Assembly (NCBI GenBank): GCA_028023455.1
Contig: JAQFVV010012670.1
Span: forward strand, 746,001 to 810,000
Origin: Epiperipatus broadwayi
Taxonomy: Eukaryota > Onychophora > Udeonychophora > Euonychophora > Peripatidae
Reading direction: 5' to 3'
DNA length: 64,000 bases
Part shown: positions 1 through 9,455 of the stretch, in pieces
How positions within the stretch are numbered: position 1 is the first letter of the stretch
Layout of the letters: every line of letters begins with the position of its first letter
Program-made: the position numbers and the translations under genes
Notes under the pieces: model-generated
What the model saw: only the letters and a program-made list of their open reading frames with translations
Told to the model about the DNA's origin: nothing
The model's database searches: none

Positions 1-1135
1 GAAAGAAATAGTAAATCAATATGCCTAATATGTCTGGCACACAATATCAAGAGGAACTATTTATCAAAACATTTTAATTATAACAAAATTGTTGGGGAAG
101 AAAGAAATTAAAATAGAAAACTTGAAAAGTATCTTCAAGTGGCTGACATGCTTCATAAAAAGTACAAATGAATCAGAAAATTCTGTGAAAGCAAGTTACA
201 TTTAAAAAAAAATAAAAGTAGAAAATTCAAAACCATTTTCTGAAAGGGAATTTATAAAAGACTGCATCCTAGCTGGTTTGGAATTAACTTGTCCAGAACA
301 TAAATTTGAGAATATGAATGTGATGAAGAATAATTACAAGGTTGAATAGAAAAAATTGACATTAAATAAGAACAATCATTAACAATAATGATGTTACTTT
401 ATTTTTAATTGACAAAAAAATTATAGCCCTCGTTTAAGAAGGGAAAGCTTGCCATTGAAAAGATTGCCCAATGATTAGAGGTAAATTAATTTTTTGATCA
501 AATACAGCTGGCTAATTTTTAAGTCGATAAATTTGTATGGTCTGTGAATGATATTATAAATATTCAAATGGCCCTTGGTAGAAAAAAAAGTTCCATGCTC
601 CTAATGCAAGTTTTACACATATTAAGCAATAATTTAAAAAATGTAAGCACTACTAAAACTCATTTTATGGTATCCAAATAATAGTTTCTTGCCAGAAAGC
701 AGATCTATACTACTAAAAAGTAGAGAACCTGCTTTCCTATTCTTAATTCAACAAACAATTATGTACCTCGATTTAAATATATATTTGTCAAAATATGAAA
801 ATACTTCAAAAATGAATGTATTTATTAGAAAAATACATAACAAAACAATATTATTATTCAGCGCTGAAAATTATTACAATCAAAATAATTTTTTTTCAAA
901 ATAGTTTCATTGAAAATATGGGTTATATTTTAGTAAGATTTAACATGTATAAATAAATTGAAACAATTTTTCACCCAGAAACTAATTTATATATGTAAGA
1001 TTCTGATTATTTTGTTTGCATAATTATCCACTAGAACTCTATAACATAATACAAAACTGCATATAGAAAGACTATTGTGTAGTATACATAACTATTCATT
1101 TAGTCACAATTTAAATACATTTTAAATATGAGATT
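1..1135. other. AT-rich DNA with no recognisable gene
   Basis: I see only AT-rich sequence with frequent stops in all frames. The one open frame of 71 codons (689-904, plus) has biased low-complexity composition and no family resemblance, so I do not call it a gene. No repeat shared with the rest of the window was noticed here. Confidence 0.6.
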
Positions 1136-3010
1136 TGCTAAGTAAGTGGGTATACTCATATATACATATAAAATAAATAGTATTTAGTAAAATATTATAT
1201 CTGTAAAAGTACATGTATGTGCGTGTATGCCAAAAGCATGAACATTATTTTAAAAAGCACTTAGATTAATTAAATAGTTTTAAATAAAAGAGTAAATCTT
1301 ATATCTATAAAGATTAGCTATACTGATAAATAATTAATATTAGCAGAGATATTAATCTTAATTAAAGTAAAGAAAGCCACTGCAACATTGGAATGTTTAG
1401 TTCCCGACTAGATTTGATGTTAATGAAAATGCATTGCTAAAAATAGATAATTGGAATGTCAACGGAGCTATCTGATCACAAGAATCAAATATTGTAACTT
1501 TAGATGTGGACCACCACATGGGCAGGAGTGGGTGTAAAAGAACAAGAACAGGGACTTGCTAGGTGAAGCTCCAGGAATGCAGACGTGCCATCCAATGGGC
1601 ACTCCGGTCAGCTCTATTTCACCTTAGCCTTGCAGAGAAGTTTACTTCCGGACATATGAAAGTAAACTTAGGGATGCACAACAGACCGTATTGATCTATA
1701 ATAGAATTTTTATAAACTGTCAGGCCCATATATTATGTTTAGTGAGATATGCATATATATGGTGTATAATAATACACCTGGGTCTCTTTTTACTCGGACT
1801 TATTTAACACGATTTAAGTTACACGATTCGTGTTTCACCGGAAGTCGAACTCCGATATTGCGCTATTACTTTAAATAATAAATTTCGCGCACTTACGTTA
1901 TATTGAAAGTAATAGCACATTATTGGAATTCGACTTTCAATTTAGTAATTTCAATATTTTCAGTGCTTTATAATAGTAAGATTTTATGCAATAATGAAAT
2001 TAAAAATCATGATTTCCACATTTTATGTATACACACATTAAATTTTACAAATTATAATGTAAATTTGTTCAAACATTGTGCTTGTTAATTTTGCATTTTA
2101 AATCACATTCTGTTTTTGCTTTTTAAAAAAGAATGTAATCAATTATTAATCATTTAGTGTGCGCAAATTTATTTTTAAAAGGTAAGTAATAGAAGTGGGC
2201 ACAATTAAATTTGACAATTAAAAATTAAAATCTGATTTTTAATTGTAATTAACAATTTAAAAATTACTTACGGCTACTTGAAATAATGTGATGTGAAATT
2301 TGATTTTTAAATGGAATTGAAAATTAAAGACAAAAATAAGAATTTAATTTTTAGTTGTTAGTTTTAATTAAATTTTTCCCAGCAGTGGTGAATAAATGTC
2401 TTTTTATTATCATAAATCTAAGTTCATAAACAATTAATAACATCATCGTCTCAAAGATTAATTACTAATTACGTTGTCAACAGAAAACCATTAATACAAT
2501 ATGAGAGTGCAAACGAACGTGTGTTTCGGCAAATAGCGATAATAATTAAAACATGTATAAAAAATGTAAATTACTGTGCTGTAAATTATGCATAAATATA
2601 TATTATTTTGAATAAAATTAAATATTATAGTTAAAAAAAGTTTGTCTTGTATCAATTTTTTTCAAATTTGAAATTTTTTATTAGTCATATTTTATTTCCT
2701 TATTTTTTTTGCGCATGAATTTTAAAGTAATTTTACGTTGGTGCTTTGCTTTTACGCGAATTTTGAAAAATCACAGACTGCAACCCCCCTTTTTCAATGT
2801 AAGTTACGTCTATTTTTGCGCGATTTCATTTGCACGTGTTTTCTGAGGAACCTATCTATCGCGTAAAACGAGACCCAGGTGTATAACATATATAATTGCT
2901 AATGATTTATTATCTTCATTGTTTAACTCTCTGTAAATAAAACTGTTATCTTGCTTGCCATGCCGTTTCACATTATTCTTAGTATTTCTTTATTTAATTG
3001 TGTTTGCAAT
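1136..3010 (+). repeat. 5' LTR of the Ty3/gypsy remnant, interrupted
   Basis: The first ~300 bp align with 4802-5070 through many shared blocks (for example AAAAAGCACTTAG, GATTAGCTATACTGATAAAT and CCACTGCAACATTGGAATGTTTA). The LTR seems to continue through a GC-richer stretch (1500-1680) to 1774, is interrupted by the TA transposon at 1775-2881, and resumes to about 3010. The resumed part holds AATAAAACTG, a plausible polyadenylation region. Without the insert the LTR would be about 760 bp. The downstream boundary is inferred, because the 3' LTR is truncated and gives no comparison there. Confidence 0.6.
1775..2881 (+). mobile_element. Non-autonomous TA-flanked inverted-repeat transposon, copy 1
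   Basis: The element starts CACCTGGGTCTC and ends GAGACCCAGGTG, perfect 12-bp terminal inverted repeats that extend imperfectly to about 20 bp (TTTTTAC / GTAAAAC). It is flanked on both sides by TA, the target duplication typical of Tc1/mariner-type elements. The interior is AT-rich and non-coding with several inverted ATTAA-type motifs and a subterminal TTTTACGCGA motif repeated near the right end. Two other full copies lie at 11430-12602 and 42254-43325. The superfamily is inferred from the TA duplication; no transposase is present. It sits inside the 5' LTR of the Ty3/gypsy remnant, so it is younger than that insertion. Confidence 0.85.
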
Positions 3011-3279
3011 CCAGAAGGCAATCGAATGCCACTGGACACAGCAATTGGTGCAGTTGTACTCTTGATTACAAATCTCAACGGTCTGCCCAGCATAGGCAGT
3101 CATAGTCTGTGAGGAGAATCCTCAGCAAATTGTGTAATTGTCAGATGAGAACAATTAGCGCATGGATAGCAGAATAGGTCAGCATCTAACTAATCAAAAT
3201 TGTGGAGCAGGCAATTTATTAAGAGAAACGTTTTTTTGTTTTTTTTTACTAAACTGACTAAGTCATCGTAATGCAGCTG

Positions 3280-3960
3280 GCTATAGCAGAATTTGACATC
3301 AGAGAGACGTCAGTGGCCCCTGTATGTGCAGTAAATAAATAAACTCATAATCATAAACAGTGATAAAAAATAAATGTAAAACAGCGATATTATGTTTCGC
3401 TGAAAAAGGGGTTATTCAAATAGCAAATAGGTTTTCCAAACCCCAAATTCCTGAAGAGTTAATGTTTAACCAAGTCAAAGATCATTTGGCCAACTACTTT
3501 AACCCTCATGAGTCTAAGCACATTGCCAGACTTCATTTTAGAAATTGCCAACAAGGCAATAATGAGAAAATGCAAGATTAGGATACTGCCCTCTGCGAAC
3601 TTGTAAAAAACTGTGTTTAGGACTCATACCTGGGTGAAAGCCCTCCTTGAAAAATTCTTATGTGGAATGAGTAGTAACAGTCTGAGACAACAGTTATTGG
3701 CAGATGAAGATATTAATTATAACAAAGCTATCAAATGTGAAATAGCTCATGAATTAATTTTGCAGCAATCCAAAGAATTTACTGACATGAAAGTCGTGGA
3801 CAACAATCCATTAGAAATCAACAAAGTTGATAAACCTGAAAGAAGGGTACTCAAACAAAGGAGAGTAATTGACAAAAATAAAAATTGAAGTGTTTTTGTT
3901 GTGGCAAACTCAGTCACATGGGTTAGCCATTTGGAAAAAATGTGCAAAAACAAGAGATTC
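3280..3960 (+). pseudogene. Gag-like remnant of the Ty3/gypsy element
   Basis: Two open stretches in different frames (3360-3581 and 3613-3888) resemble the capsid part of metazoan Ty3/gypsy Gag: a tract with the pattern LANYFNP followed by a RLHFRNC-like stretch, then a RQQLLADEDINYNKAI-like stretch that corresponds to the conserved 'LL.e.dltf.kA' segment. They end in a lysine-rich tail and a zinc knuckle remnant, CX2CX4H, at 3891-3923 (CFCCGKLSHMG), whose final cysteine is lost. A stop at 3579 and another in the knuckle region split the frame, so no functional Gag could be made. Function in the intact family: RNA binding and particle assembly in the cytoplasm. Confidence 0.65.
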
Positions 3961-4008
3961 AACCATTATAAGTGAAATACTAGCCAAGAACGAATTATCA
4001 GAAAACCT

Positions 4009-4539
4009 ATGCAAGAGAAATTTGCTGTAATTAATAATATGTCTATGAGCCAAGCACAGAAATTCAAAATTACCGTAAAAATTTACAGAAAACCCCTATC
4101 CATGGACATTGACAGTGGGGTGTCTTTAGTTTCTGTTAATGATTGGAAAACCATCACGGCTAAGATGAGACAGTCACCTAAGCTGATGTATACCAATCTT
4201 AAAGCTCGTGACATCAACAATAATGCCATAAAAATCAAAGGCATAACACTGGTCCCAAATATTTCCAGCAATGGTAAAAAAAAACTAAAACTGCCATTAT
4301 ATATAGATCATGCCCCTATAAACCCTCTCATTGGCTGTGATTGGTTCAATCACCTGGGAGTTAAATTATCAATGGGTAAAAATATGGACATCAAAATGTT
4401 TATTGAAAAACATACAAACTGTCAGTCACATGCGAAAACACCTCCAGCCAAAGTCAAGAAATCACCCCCACAGAAATATCTAGGTCATATTTTGTGGACC
4501 AAGCTTGGGTCAGAAAGAAAATCAAGTGATTTTGGATAA
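4009..4539 (+). pseudogene. Retropepsin-like protease joined to the integrase tail
   Basis: A 176-codon open frame contains the retropepsin active-site triad DSG at 4111-4119 in the context MDIDSGVSLVSV, followed by the expected hydrophobic strand, then LPLYI and a late 'PLIGCDWF' segment equivalent to the family's 'LLGRDWL' motif. The family normally has DTG or DSG, so the active site is conserved. Directly after residue ~150 the frame runs into sequence that matches the extreme C-terminus of integrase. The usual reverse transcriptase, RNase H and integrase core (about 2.5-3 kb) are absent. This is best explained by an internal deletion during reverse transcription or by recombination, not by a functional fusion. 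Confidence 0.7.
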
Positions 4540-4660
4540 AAGCTAAAATTGTAAGCCACCTAAGCAAACAAGTAATGACCATCTGAATGATGGACAAAAA
4601 AGTGTTACATAAACACGTCAACCAGTTGCGGAAAGATGAAAGTACAGAAGAAATGCCACA
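4480..4660 (+). pseudogene. Integrase C-terminal fragment
   Basis: Starting in the last codons of the protease frame and shifting frame, the plus strand reads a DQAWVRKK-like start, a KAKIVSHLSKQV-like middle and, after a stop, HKHVNQLRK. This order corresponds to the 'V.Vr.y....KW..g.V......Y.V.....RHvnQLr' end of Ty3/gypsy integrases. It is broken by at least one stop (near 4586) and has no catalytic core, so it is dead. It identifies the end of pol and helps place the 3' LTR about 140 bp downstream. Confidence 0.6.
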
Positions 4661-4801
4661 GCTGTTTTGAAAAAGCTGTAACAGCAATGCAATCCCAAAT
4701 GAAAATACTACAAACCTTGAAAAAAAAATTGCTCCTATCTTAATTATTATGTTTTAAGTAGGAAAAAAGTAAAATGTGATTCTCTGAACTTGGGGAAGGT
4801 A

Positions 4802-5070
4802 TGCTAAGTATGTGTAAAGTAGTATTTAGTAAACTGATATATCTGTAAAAGTAAATGTATATGCATGTATGCCAAAGGCATACTTAGTATTTTAAAAAGC
4901 ACTTAGTTTAATTAAATAGTTTTAAATGAAAGAGTAAATCTTATATTTATAAGATTAGCTATACTGATAAATAATCAGTATTAGCAGAGATATTAACCTT
5001 AGTTAAAGTAAAGACACCACTGCAACATTGGAATGTTTAATTCCCGATCAGATTTGATAATAATGAAAAA
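4802..5070 (+). repeat. Truncated 3' LTR of the Ty3/gypsy remnant
   Basis: The segment starts TGCTAAGTA immediately after a purine tract and aligns with the start of the 5' LTR for about 265 bp with scattered substitutions and small indels. Similarity stops abruptly near 5070, so about two thirds of this LTR has been lost. Confidence 0.65.
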
Positions 5071-6232
5071 ATGTCAAATCGAAAACTATCACAGAAATCT
5101 TACACAAAATATTTAAACATCAATATTGGATTTTATATCAGTTACAATAACAAGTGATACTAGTTTATATTTTTCAAAAACTTTGTATTTATGTGCATGT
5201 CTCATCTAAGTTTCATGGAACTTGATCCCAATTCGTAAATATAGTACATACATGAATATGTCCAACACTATAAAAGCAATTTTTCAACAAATTTGGCTTT
5301 TTTTTTTTAATTATAACACTGATTTTTTTTTAAAAAAAAAAAAGTAAATTGATTGTAACAAAAAAAAAAAATAGAAATTGTTTAGTAATTTTCAGATAAG
5401 TAGTTGTTAATCATTTTCAATTTGTAAACTGATATAGACATCAAACTTGACACATTAATCTAAAAGAGACACTAGTTACAAAGCTGATGACAAAACAGTC
5501 TAATAAAAATGCATCAACAAAACATTAACATTAAAAATATCACTTTAAAATGAAAGAACTGGCCTTCAGAATTTAGTACTTAACTCATCAGAGCAGAATC
5601 AATGAGAGAATAAATTATTTTTATATATATGTCATTACTTTTATGATTTTTGAATAACCTTAATCACTTTTATTGGGAAGCAATGGGGAAATCATAAAGG
5701 AAAGTGGGAGGGAAAACACCGATGTAGAACAGAGAATTCTGTCAAGGTTAAAGATGCAAAATTCATACCAATCATACCAATATAAATTGCCACAAATCAA
5801 AGCCCTATAGATTATACATCAAAGAATAGCCAATTTATTTTCAGGATGACACTTTTAGCAAAAAAGGCAGTTATGTTGAACAATGAGCTTTTGTACATCA
5901 TAAATATTTAGAAAGTGGGGAGAGAAGTAATGTTGACCTTAATCATAAAACTGAGAGGGGGGGGCTTAAATTTTCAGATGCATCAAAAATCAAAATGACA
6001 CAAGATAAACATTTCAATCATAACTTGTCACTTTCAATAAACTTTGATTGTATTTTATTCTATCCTTGGGGGGAAAGAGGTTAAATATAATAATATCATA
6101 CTTTATACTGAATGGTGTTTTTTTTTTTCCACAGAAGAATAAAAATAATTATAATATTTCATTTATTATAATGTTTAGTTTCATATATTTAAGAATACTA
6201 TGAATTACCACTCCCTTTATAAATTCAAATCT
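5071..6232. other. AT-rich DNA with homopolymer tracts, no gene
   Basis: I see long A and T tracts (5296-5370), a G8 run near 5956 and no open frame worth calling. No repeat shared with other parts of the window was noticed. Confidence 0.6.
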
Positions 6233-6960
6233 ATATATATACATTTGTGTTTTTCTGAAGGTTTGTGATGATGGTGTTCTAGCTGTATTTTTATATTGGA
6301 CTATTTCCATCATCTAATATGTGTGTTGAATGTCTTTAGAAAAGTTTAATTTTTAGTTAAATATTCCAAATGCATTCAACTGTTAGTAATATCACAGCAA
6401 ACAGGTTAGTATATGCACCAACTGTTAGTAATATCACAGCAAACAAATGTTAATAATATCACAGCAAACAGGTTAGTATATGCACTAACTCTTAGTAATA
6501 TCACAGCAAACAGGTTAGTATACGCACAACGTTTCGAGAGGTATTTTTCTCCCCTCTTCTTCAGGTGTTGCTGGCCTGACCAGTGACAGTACTAGCATGG
6601 GATTCGAACCTGGGTCCTTAGATTCTTGATTATTGAAATTTAAGGTAACGCTCTAACCAACTGAGCAACACCTGAAGAAGAGGGGAGAAAAATACCTCTC
6701 GAAACGTGCGTATACTAACCTGTTTGCTGTGATATTACTAACAGTTAGTGCATATACTAACCTGTTTGCTGTGATATTATTAACATTTGTTTGCTGTGAT
6801 ATTACTAACAGTTGGTGCATATACTAACCTGTTTGCTGTGATATTACTAACAGTTGAATGCATTTGGAATATTTAACTAAAAATTAAACTTTTCTAAAGA
6901 CATTCAACACACATATTAGATGATGGAAATAGTCCAATATAAAAATACAGCTATATATAC
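6233..6960. repeat. Foldback repeat element (family FB), largest copy
   Basis: The two arms, 6281-6572 and 6663-6952, are inverted copies of each other around a loop of about 90 nt. The outer arm includes GTCCAATATAAAAATACAGCT and its complement. The inner arm carries a roughly 38-bp motif (GTTAGTAATATCACAGCAAA...) repeated three to four times, then a stretch ending in TCTTCAGGTGTTGCT. The outer arm recurs at 36310-36510, 46555-46765 and 58440-58545, so this is a dispersed family. No coding sequence is present. Such elements can be foldback DNA transposons or snap-back products; no convincing target duplication was found. Confidence 0.8.
6568..6682 (-). repeat. tRNA-like SINE segment forming the foldback loop
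   Basis: On the minus strand the loop begins with a 9-10 bp acceptor-like stem (GGTGTTGCT pairing with AGCAACACC), an A-box-like stretch GCTCAGTTGGTTAGAGCG and a strong B box GGTTCGAATCCC. Both internal RNA polymerase III promoter boxes are therefore recognisable. The spacing between them is longer than in a normal tRNA and the anticodon arm is not clean, so I call it tRNA-derived, not a tRNA gene. Confidence 0.6.
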
Positions 6961-7283
6961 ATTTAGTTTCTCCCCTAAATTTATTGATAATTTAATTTTT
7001 TTTTTTTACAAAACATATATTTTATCATATGTTTTCAATTCCAAATCTTTCACAATGTGTTGCTAAAAAGTACTATCACATGATTTCTTTAAACAGATCC
7101 TGGAGTACATGAATGTGTAAAAGATCGTAAACATGAATCAAACTAATGCGCTTTTCGAGTGCACCCAGTATATGAAAGTAAGTAAAAAATGTGCACACTA
7201 ACATGCATTTATACTTACATGGTGGCAAAAATGCTTTTCATGACACTGACATTTCACTTAAATAACAAGTGTAATAAATCAAC

Positions 7284-7620
7284 ACATGATCACCATCTCT
7301 ATACTAGTACATAATTGTTGTAAACAAAGGCAAAACTCTCCATACAGTAGTGCCACCCTGTGCCAAACAGAGTAATCAATGGATGCCAGAAGGCTTATGC
7401 ATAAAATCCCTATCTAGTGCCTTAGATACTAAGATCTAGGTGCAGTGCTCTCAGATCCAAGGCTCCTCACTGATGATGGCCACAAGCCAGAAACTAGTCT
7501 GGGGATATTGGATGAGTAGGCACTAGATAGGGATTTTATGCATAAGCCTTCTGGCATCCATTGATTACTCTGTTTGGCACAGGGTGGCACTACTGTATGG
7601 AGAGTTTTGCCTTTGTTTGT
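7284..7620. repeat. Palindromic hammerhead-ribozyme repeat (family HH), locus 1
   Basis: Arms of about 100 bp (7330-7425 and 7521-7620) are nearly perfect inverted copies, running from AGGCAAAACTCTCCATACAG to GCATAAAATCCCTATCTAGTG. They enclose a plus-strand hammerhead ribozyme (7455-7513). To the left the repeat continues into the family's other conserved motif, the complement of ATGGTGATCATG. The same modules are found at 12685-12830, 13443-13605, 14807-15070, 23430-24050, 37030-37975, 56705-57100 and 59925-60640. Confidence 0.85.
7455..7513 (+). ncRNA. Type I hammerhead ribozyme, apparently intact
   Basis: The core is complete: CTGATGA (7470-7476), GAAA (7490-7493) and GTC (7497-7499), with cleavage predicted after C7499. 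Stem II is TGGC-CACAA-GCCA, four Watson-Crick pairs. Stem I has an inner helix TGGGGA (7500-7505) with TCCTCA (7464-7469, one G-U), an asymmetric internal loop TA/GGC, and an outer helix TTGGAT (7508-7513) with ATCCAA (7455-7460). Stem III is minimal, but ACTAGT is self-complementary, so two copies could share a 6-bp stem III, as described for dimeric hammerheads of Penelope-like elements. Cleavage is predicted from the sequence only. Confidence 0.8.
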
Positions 7621-7903
7621 AATAAATCAAATGGGAGATGTGGCATAAAATAATTTAAAATAAATAATTACATTTAACAATTGCTTCTTATAAAAATATT
7701 ATATAGAAAGAATTCAAAGGATTTTTATGAAGAATCATGTAAGTCCTTCTAAAAATTCAGTAGATTCCATATATGGAAATACAGCCTATTTATTTTGCTT
7801 CTGTTGTTTTTAAGCCAATGCGGTATCATCTGACTCCATCACATGATTTTAACTTACATATTTCTGTTATAACAGCATAATTTTTCAATAACACTTACTG
7901 TAA

Positions 7904-7970
7904 GCTAGTGTGGGGATATTTGATTGGATAGAATAGCATAGGTCATGATAGGGATTTAATAAGCAGTAAA
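7904..7970 (+). repeat. Degenerate fragment of the HH ribozyme repeat
   Basis: A stretch reading CTAGTGTGGGGATATTTGATTGG, then GATAGGGATTTAATAAGC, resembles the segment just after the ribozyme cleavage site and the downstream GATAGGGATTTTATGC of the family. The catalytic core is absent. Confidence is modest because the match is short and diverged. Confidence 0.45.
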
Positions 7971-8242
7971 ATCACCTCGCATCTACTATTGCTTTCTAAA
8001 GTTTACACTAAATGACACAGAGATAGTGAAAAATTATGGTGTTTGTTTGTTTTTGTTTATATACATATATTTTTTTTAGAAAAACACTTTTATTGCAAAA
8101 ACCTTAACTATAAACTTTCACTAAAAGATGTATACATTTAGAGATAAGAATATTTGTAAATAAATCATTTTTTATAGCGCAATGTTTGTAAACTGTAATA
8201 TTTAACACAGCATTACGCTGTTGCACATGCGCTTTGAAGATT

Positions 8243-8352
8243 TTAACTACAAATGAATGAATACTAACACTCAACCACATGATAAAGTCTTGTATTTTTT
8301 CCAAAGACTTTATCATGTGGTTGAGTGTTAGTATTCATTCATTTATAGTTAA
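8243..8352. repeat. Near-perfect hairpin with 41-bp perfect arms
   Basis: 8251-8291 is the exact reverse complement of 8304-8344, with a 12-nt loop; pairing continues outward for about 7 more pairs after a single C/A mismatch (TTAACTA with TAGTTAA). No transposon family in the window shares the arms. It could be a young palindromic duplication, a foldback element or a small-RNA hairpin; the sequence alone does not decide. Confidence 0.8.
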
Positions 8353-9130
8353 GATAAGAATATTATAAAATAAAAAAGTAGAGGGAAATGTTTAACACTC
8401 TGTACAATAGAACTATAACCAGTTTGCAGATAGTTGAGTAAGTTTGAAGTTTTGATTCTGCTCCTCCCTTTGTCAATACACTTAGAGAATGCAATCCTAA
8501 GATTACAGGACTATGATTCATCCAATTCCAAGATTAATTAATTGTTTCAGAATGACAAACCCAGATAAATTTTAAGCTATTATATTGCAAATGACATTTC
8601 ACAGGTTTTTTTAATTAATAAAGCATATTATCACTCATACACACAAAAATGTTTTTAAAGAATAAAGTGCTAAAATAAATAATAATGATGAATTAAAAAT
8701 TTTTTAAAAGCCCTATTCAATTAAATAAAAATAAATTCATTATCATTTCTACTAATTATCTTTTTAAAAAAAAAAAAAAAAAAAGATTTAAGTAAAAAGT
8801 AATCATACAAAGAAGAAAAAAAATGCATTATATTGTTGTAGCAGCATTTTAACTGTTGAAATCATACTAAAATTAAATACTGTATAAATTTACAATAAAA
8901 AAATTCATAATTATATATAAATATGAGTATTTGTTTATAAGAAAAAAAATTTATTTACAAGTAAAATACATATATTACCACAAAACAGGAGACTGCAACA
9001 TTTATAATAATTAAAACATGCAAAAAATTGGAAGAAAAAAGTTAATACTAATAAATAAATAAAAAAAGGCCTGTAAGTGATTTAGAAAGGCTTTTGTGAG
9101 GGGTATGAAGTAGTAAATCAGTGATAACTA
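8353..9130. other. AT-rich DNA, no gene
   Basis: Poly-A tracts (for example 8767-8783), AT-rich simple sequence and short open frames only. Nothing recognisable. Confidence 0.6.
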
Positions 9131-9134
9131 GGAT

Positions 9135-9455
9135 AAAGTTAAATAGCAATTTACAGTAGTTGTATACACAGTGTAATGCCATCCGCTGAATGGTGCTGTT
9201 GCTTGCAAAAGCACAGATATATGCCATTTACACAGCCCAACTAACAACCTATAAAATAGTTCTGTTCATATTAGCTGTTAGTAGGCAACTAGGCTAAAGT
9301 TAAATAGCAATTTTTGGTAGTTGTATACTCGGTCCAATGCATCCACTTGATGGCACTGTTGCTTGCAAAAGCACAGATATATGTCATTTATGCATTCCAA
9401 CTTACAGCCTATAGAACAGTTCTGTTCATATTGGCCGGTAGCAGGTGTAGATGCC
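9135..9455. repeat. Two tandem copies of a ~161-bp sequence
   Basis: AAAGTTAAATAGCAATTT recurs at 9135 and 9296, each time followed by GTAGTTGTATAC, then GCTTGCAAAAGCACAGATATATG and TTCTGTTCATATT. The two units differ by scattered substitutions. The second unit also forms the left end of the inverted-repeat structure ending near 10210. Confidence 0.75.

Larger units (their letters stand above)
1136..5070 (+). mobile_element. Decayed Ty3/gypsy-type LTR retrotransposon, internally deleted
   Basis: A plus-strand LTR retrotransposon is defined by two related flanking segments (from 1136 and from 4802, both opening TGCTAAGTA), gag-like fragments, an aspartic-protease domain and a terminal integrase fragment in the order expected of Ty3/gypsy. 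A purine-rich tract (4790-4799) lies directly before the 3' LTR. The interior is only about 1.8 kb because reverse transcriptase, RNase H and most of integrase are missing. The 5' LTR is split by another transposon, and the 3' LTR is cut short at about 5070. Multiple stops and frameshifts make it a fossil. Element order and protease support the class; exact LTR ends and primer-binding site are uncertain. Confidence 0.75.

Noticed and set aside
6663-6712. Hammerhead-like CTGAAGA...CGAAACG motif next to the foldback loop
   Set aside because: The hairpin between the boxes pairs only out of register with the core, leaving an extra C before GAAA, and no stem I or cleavage triplet can be formed.
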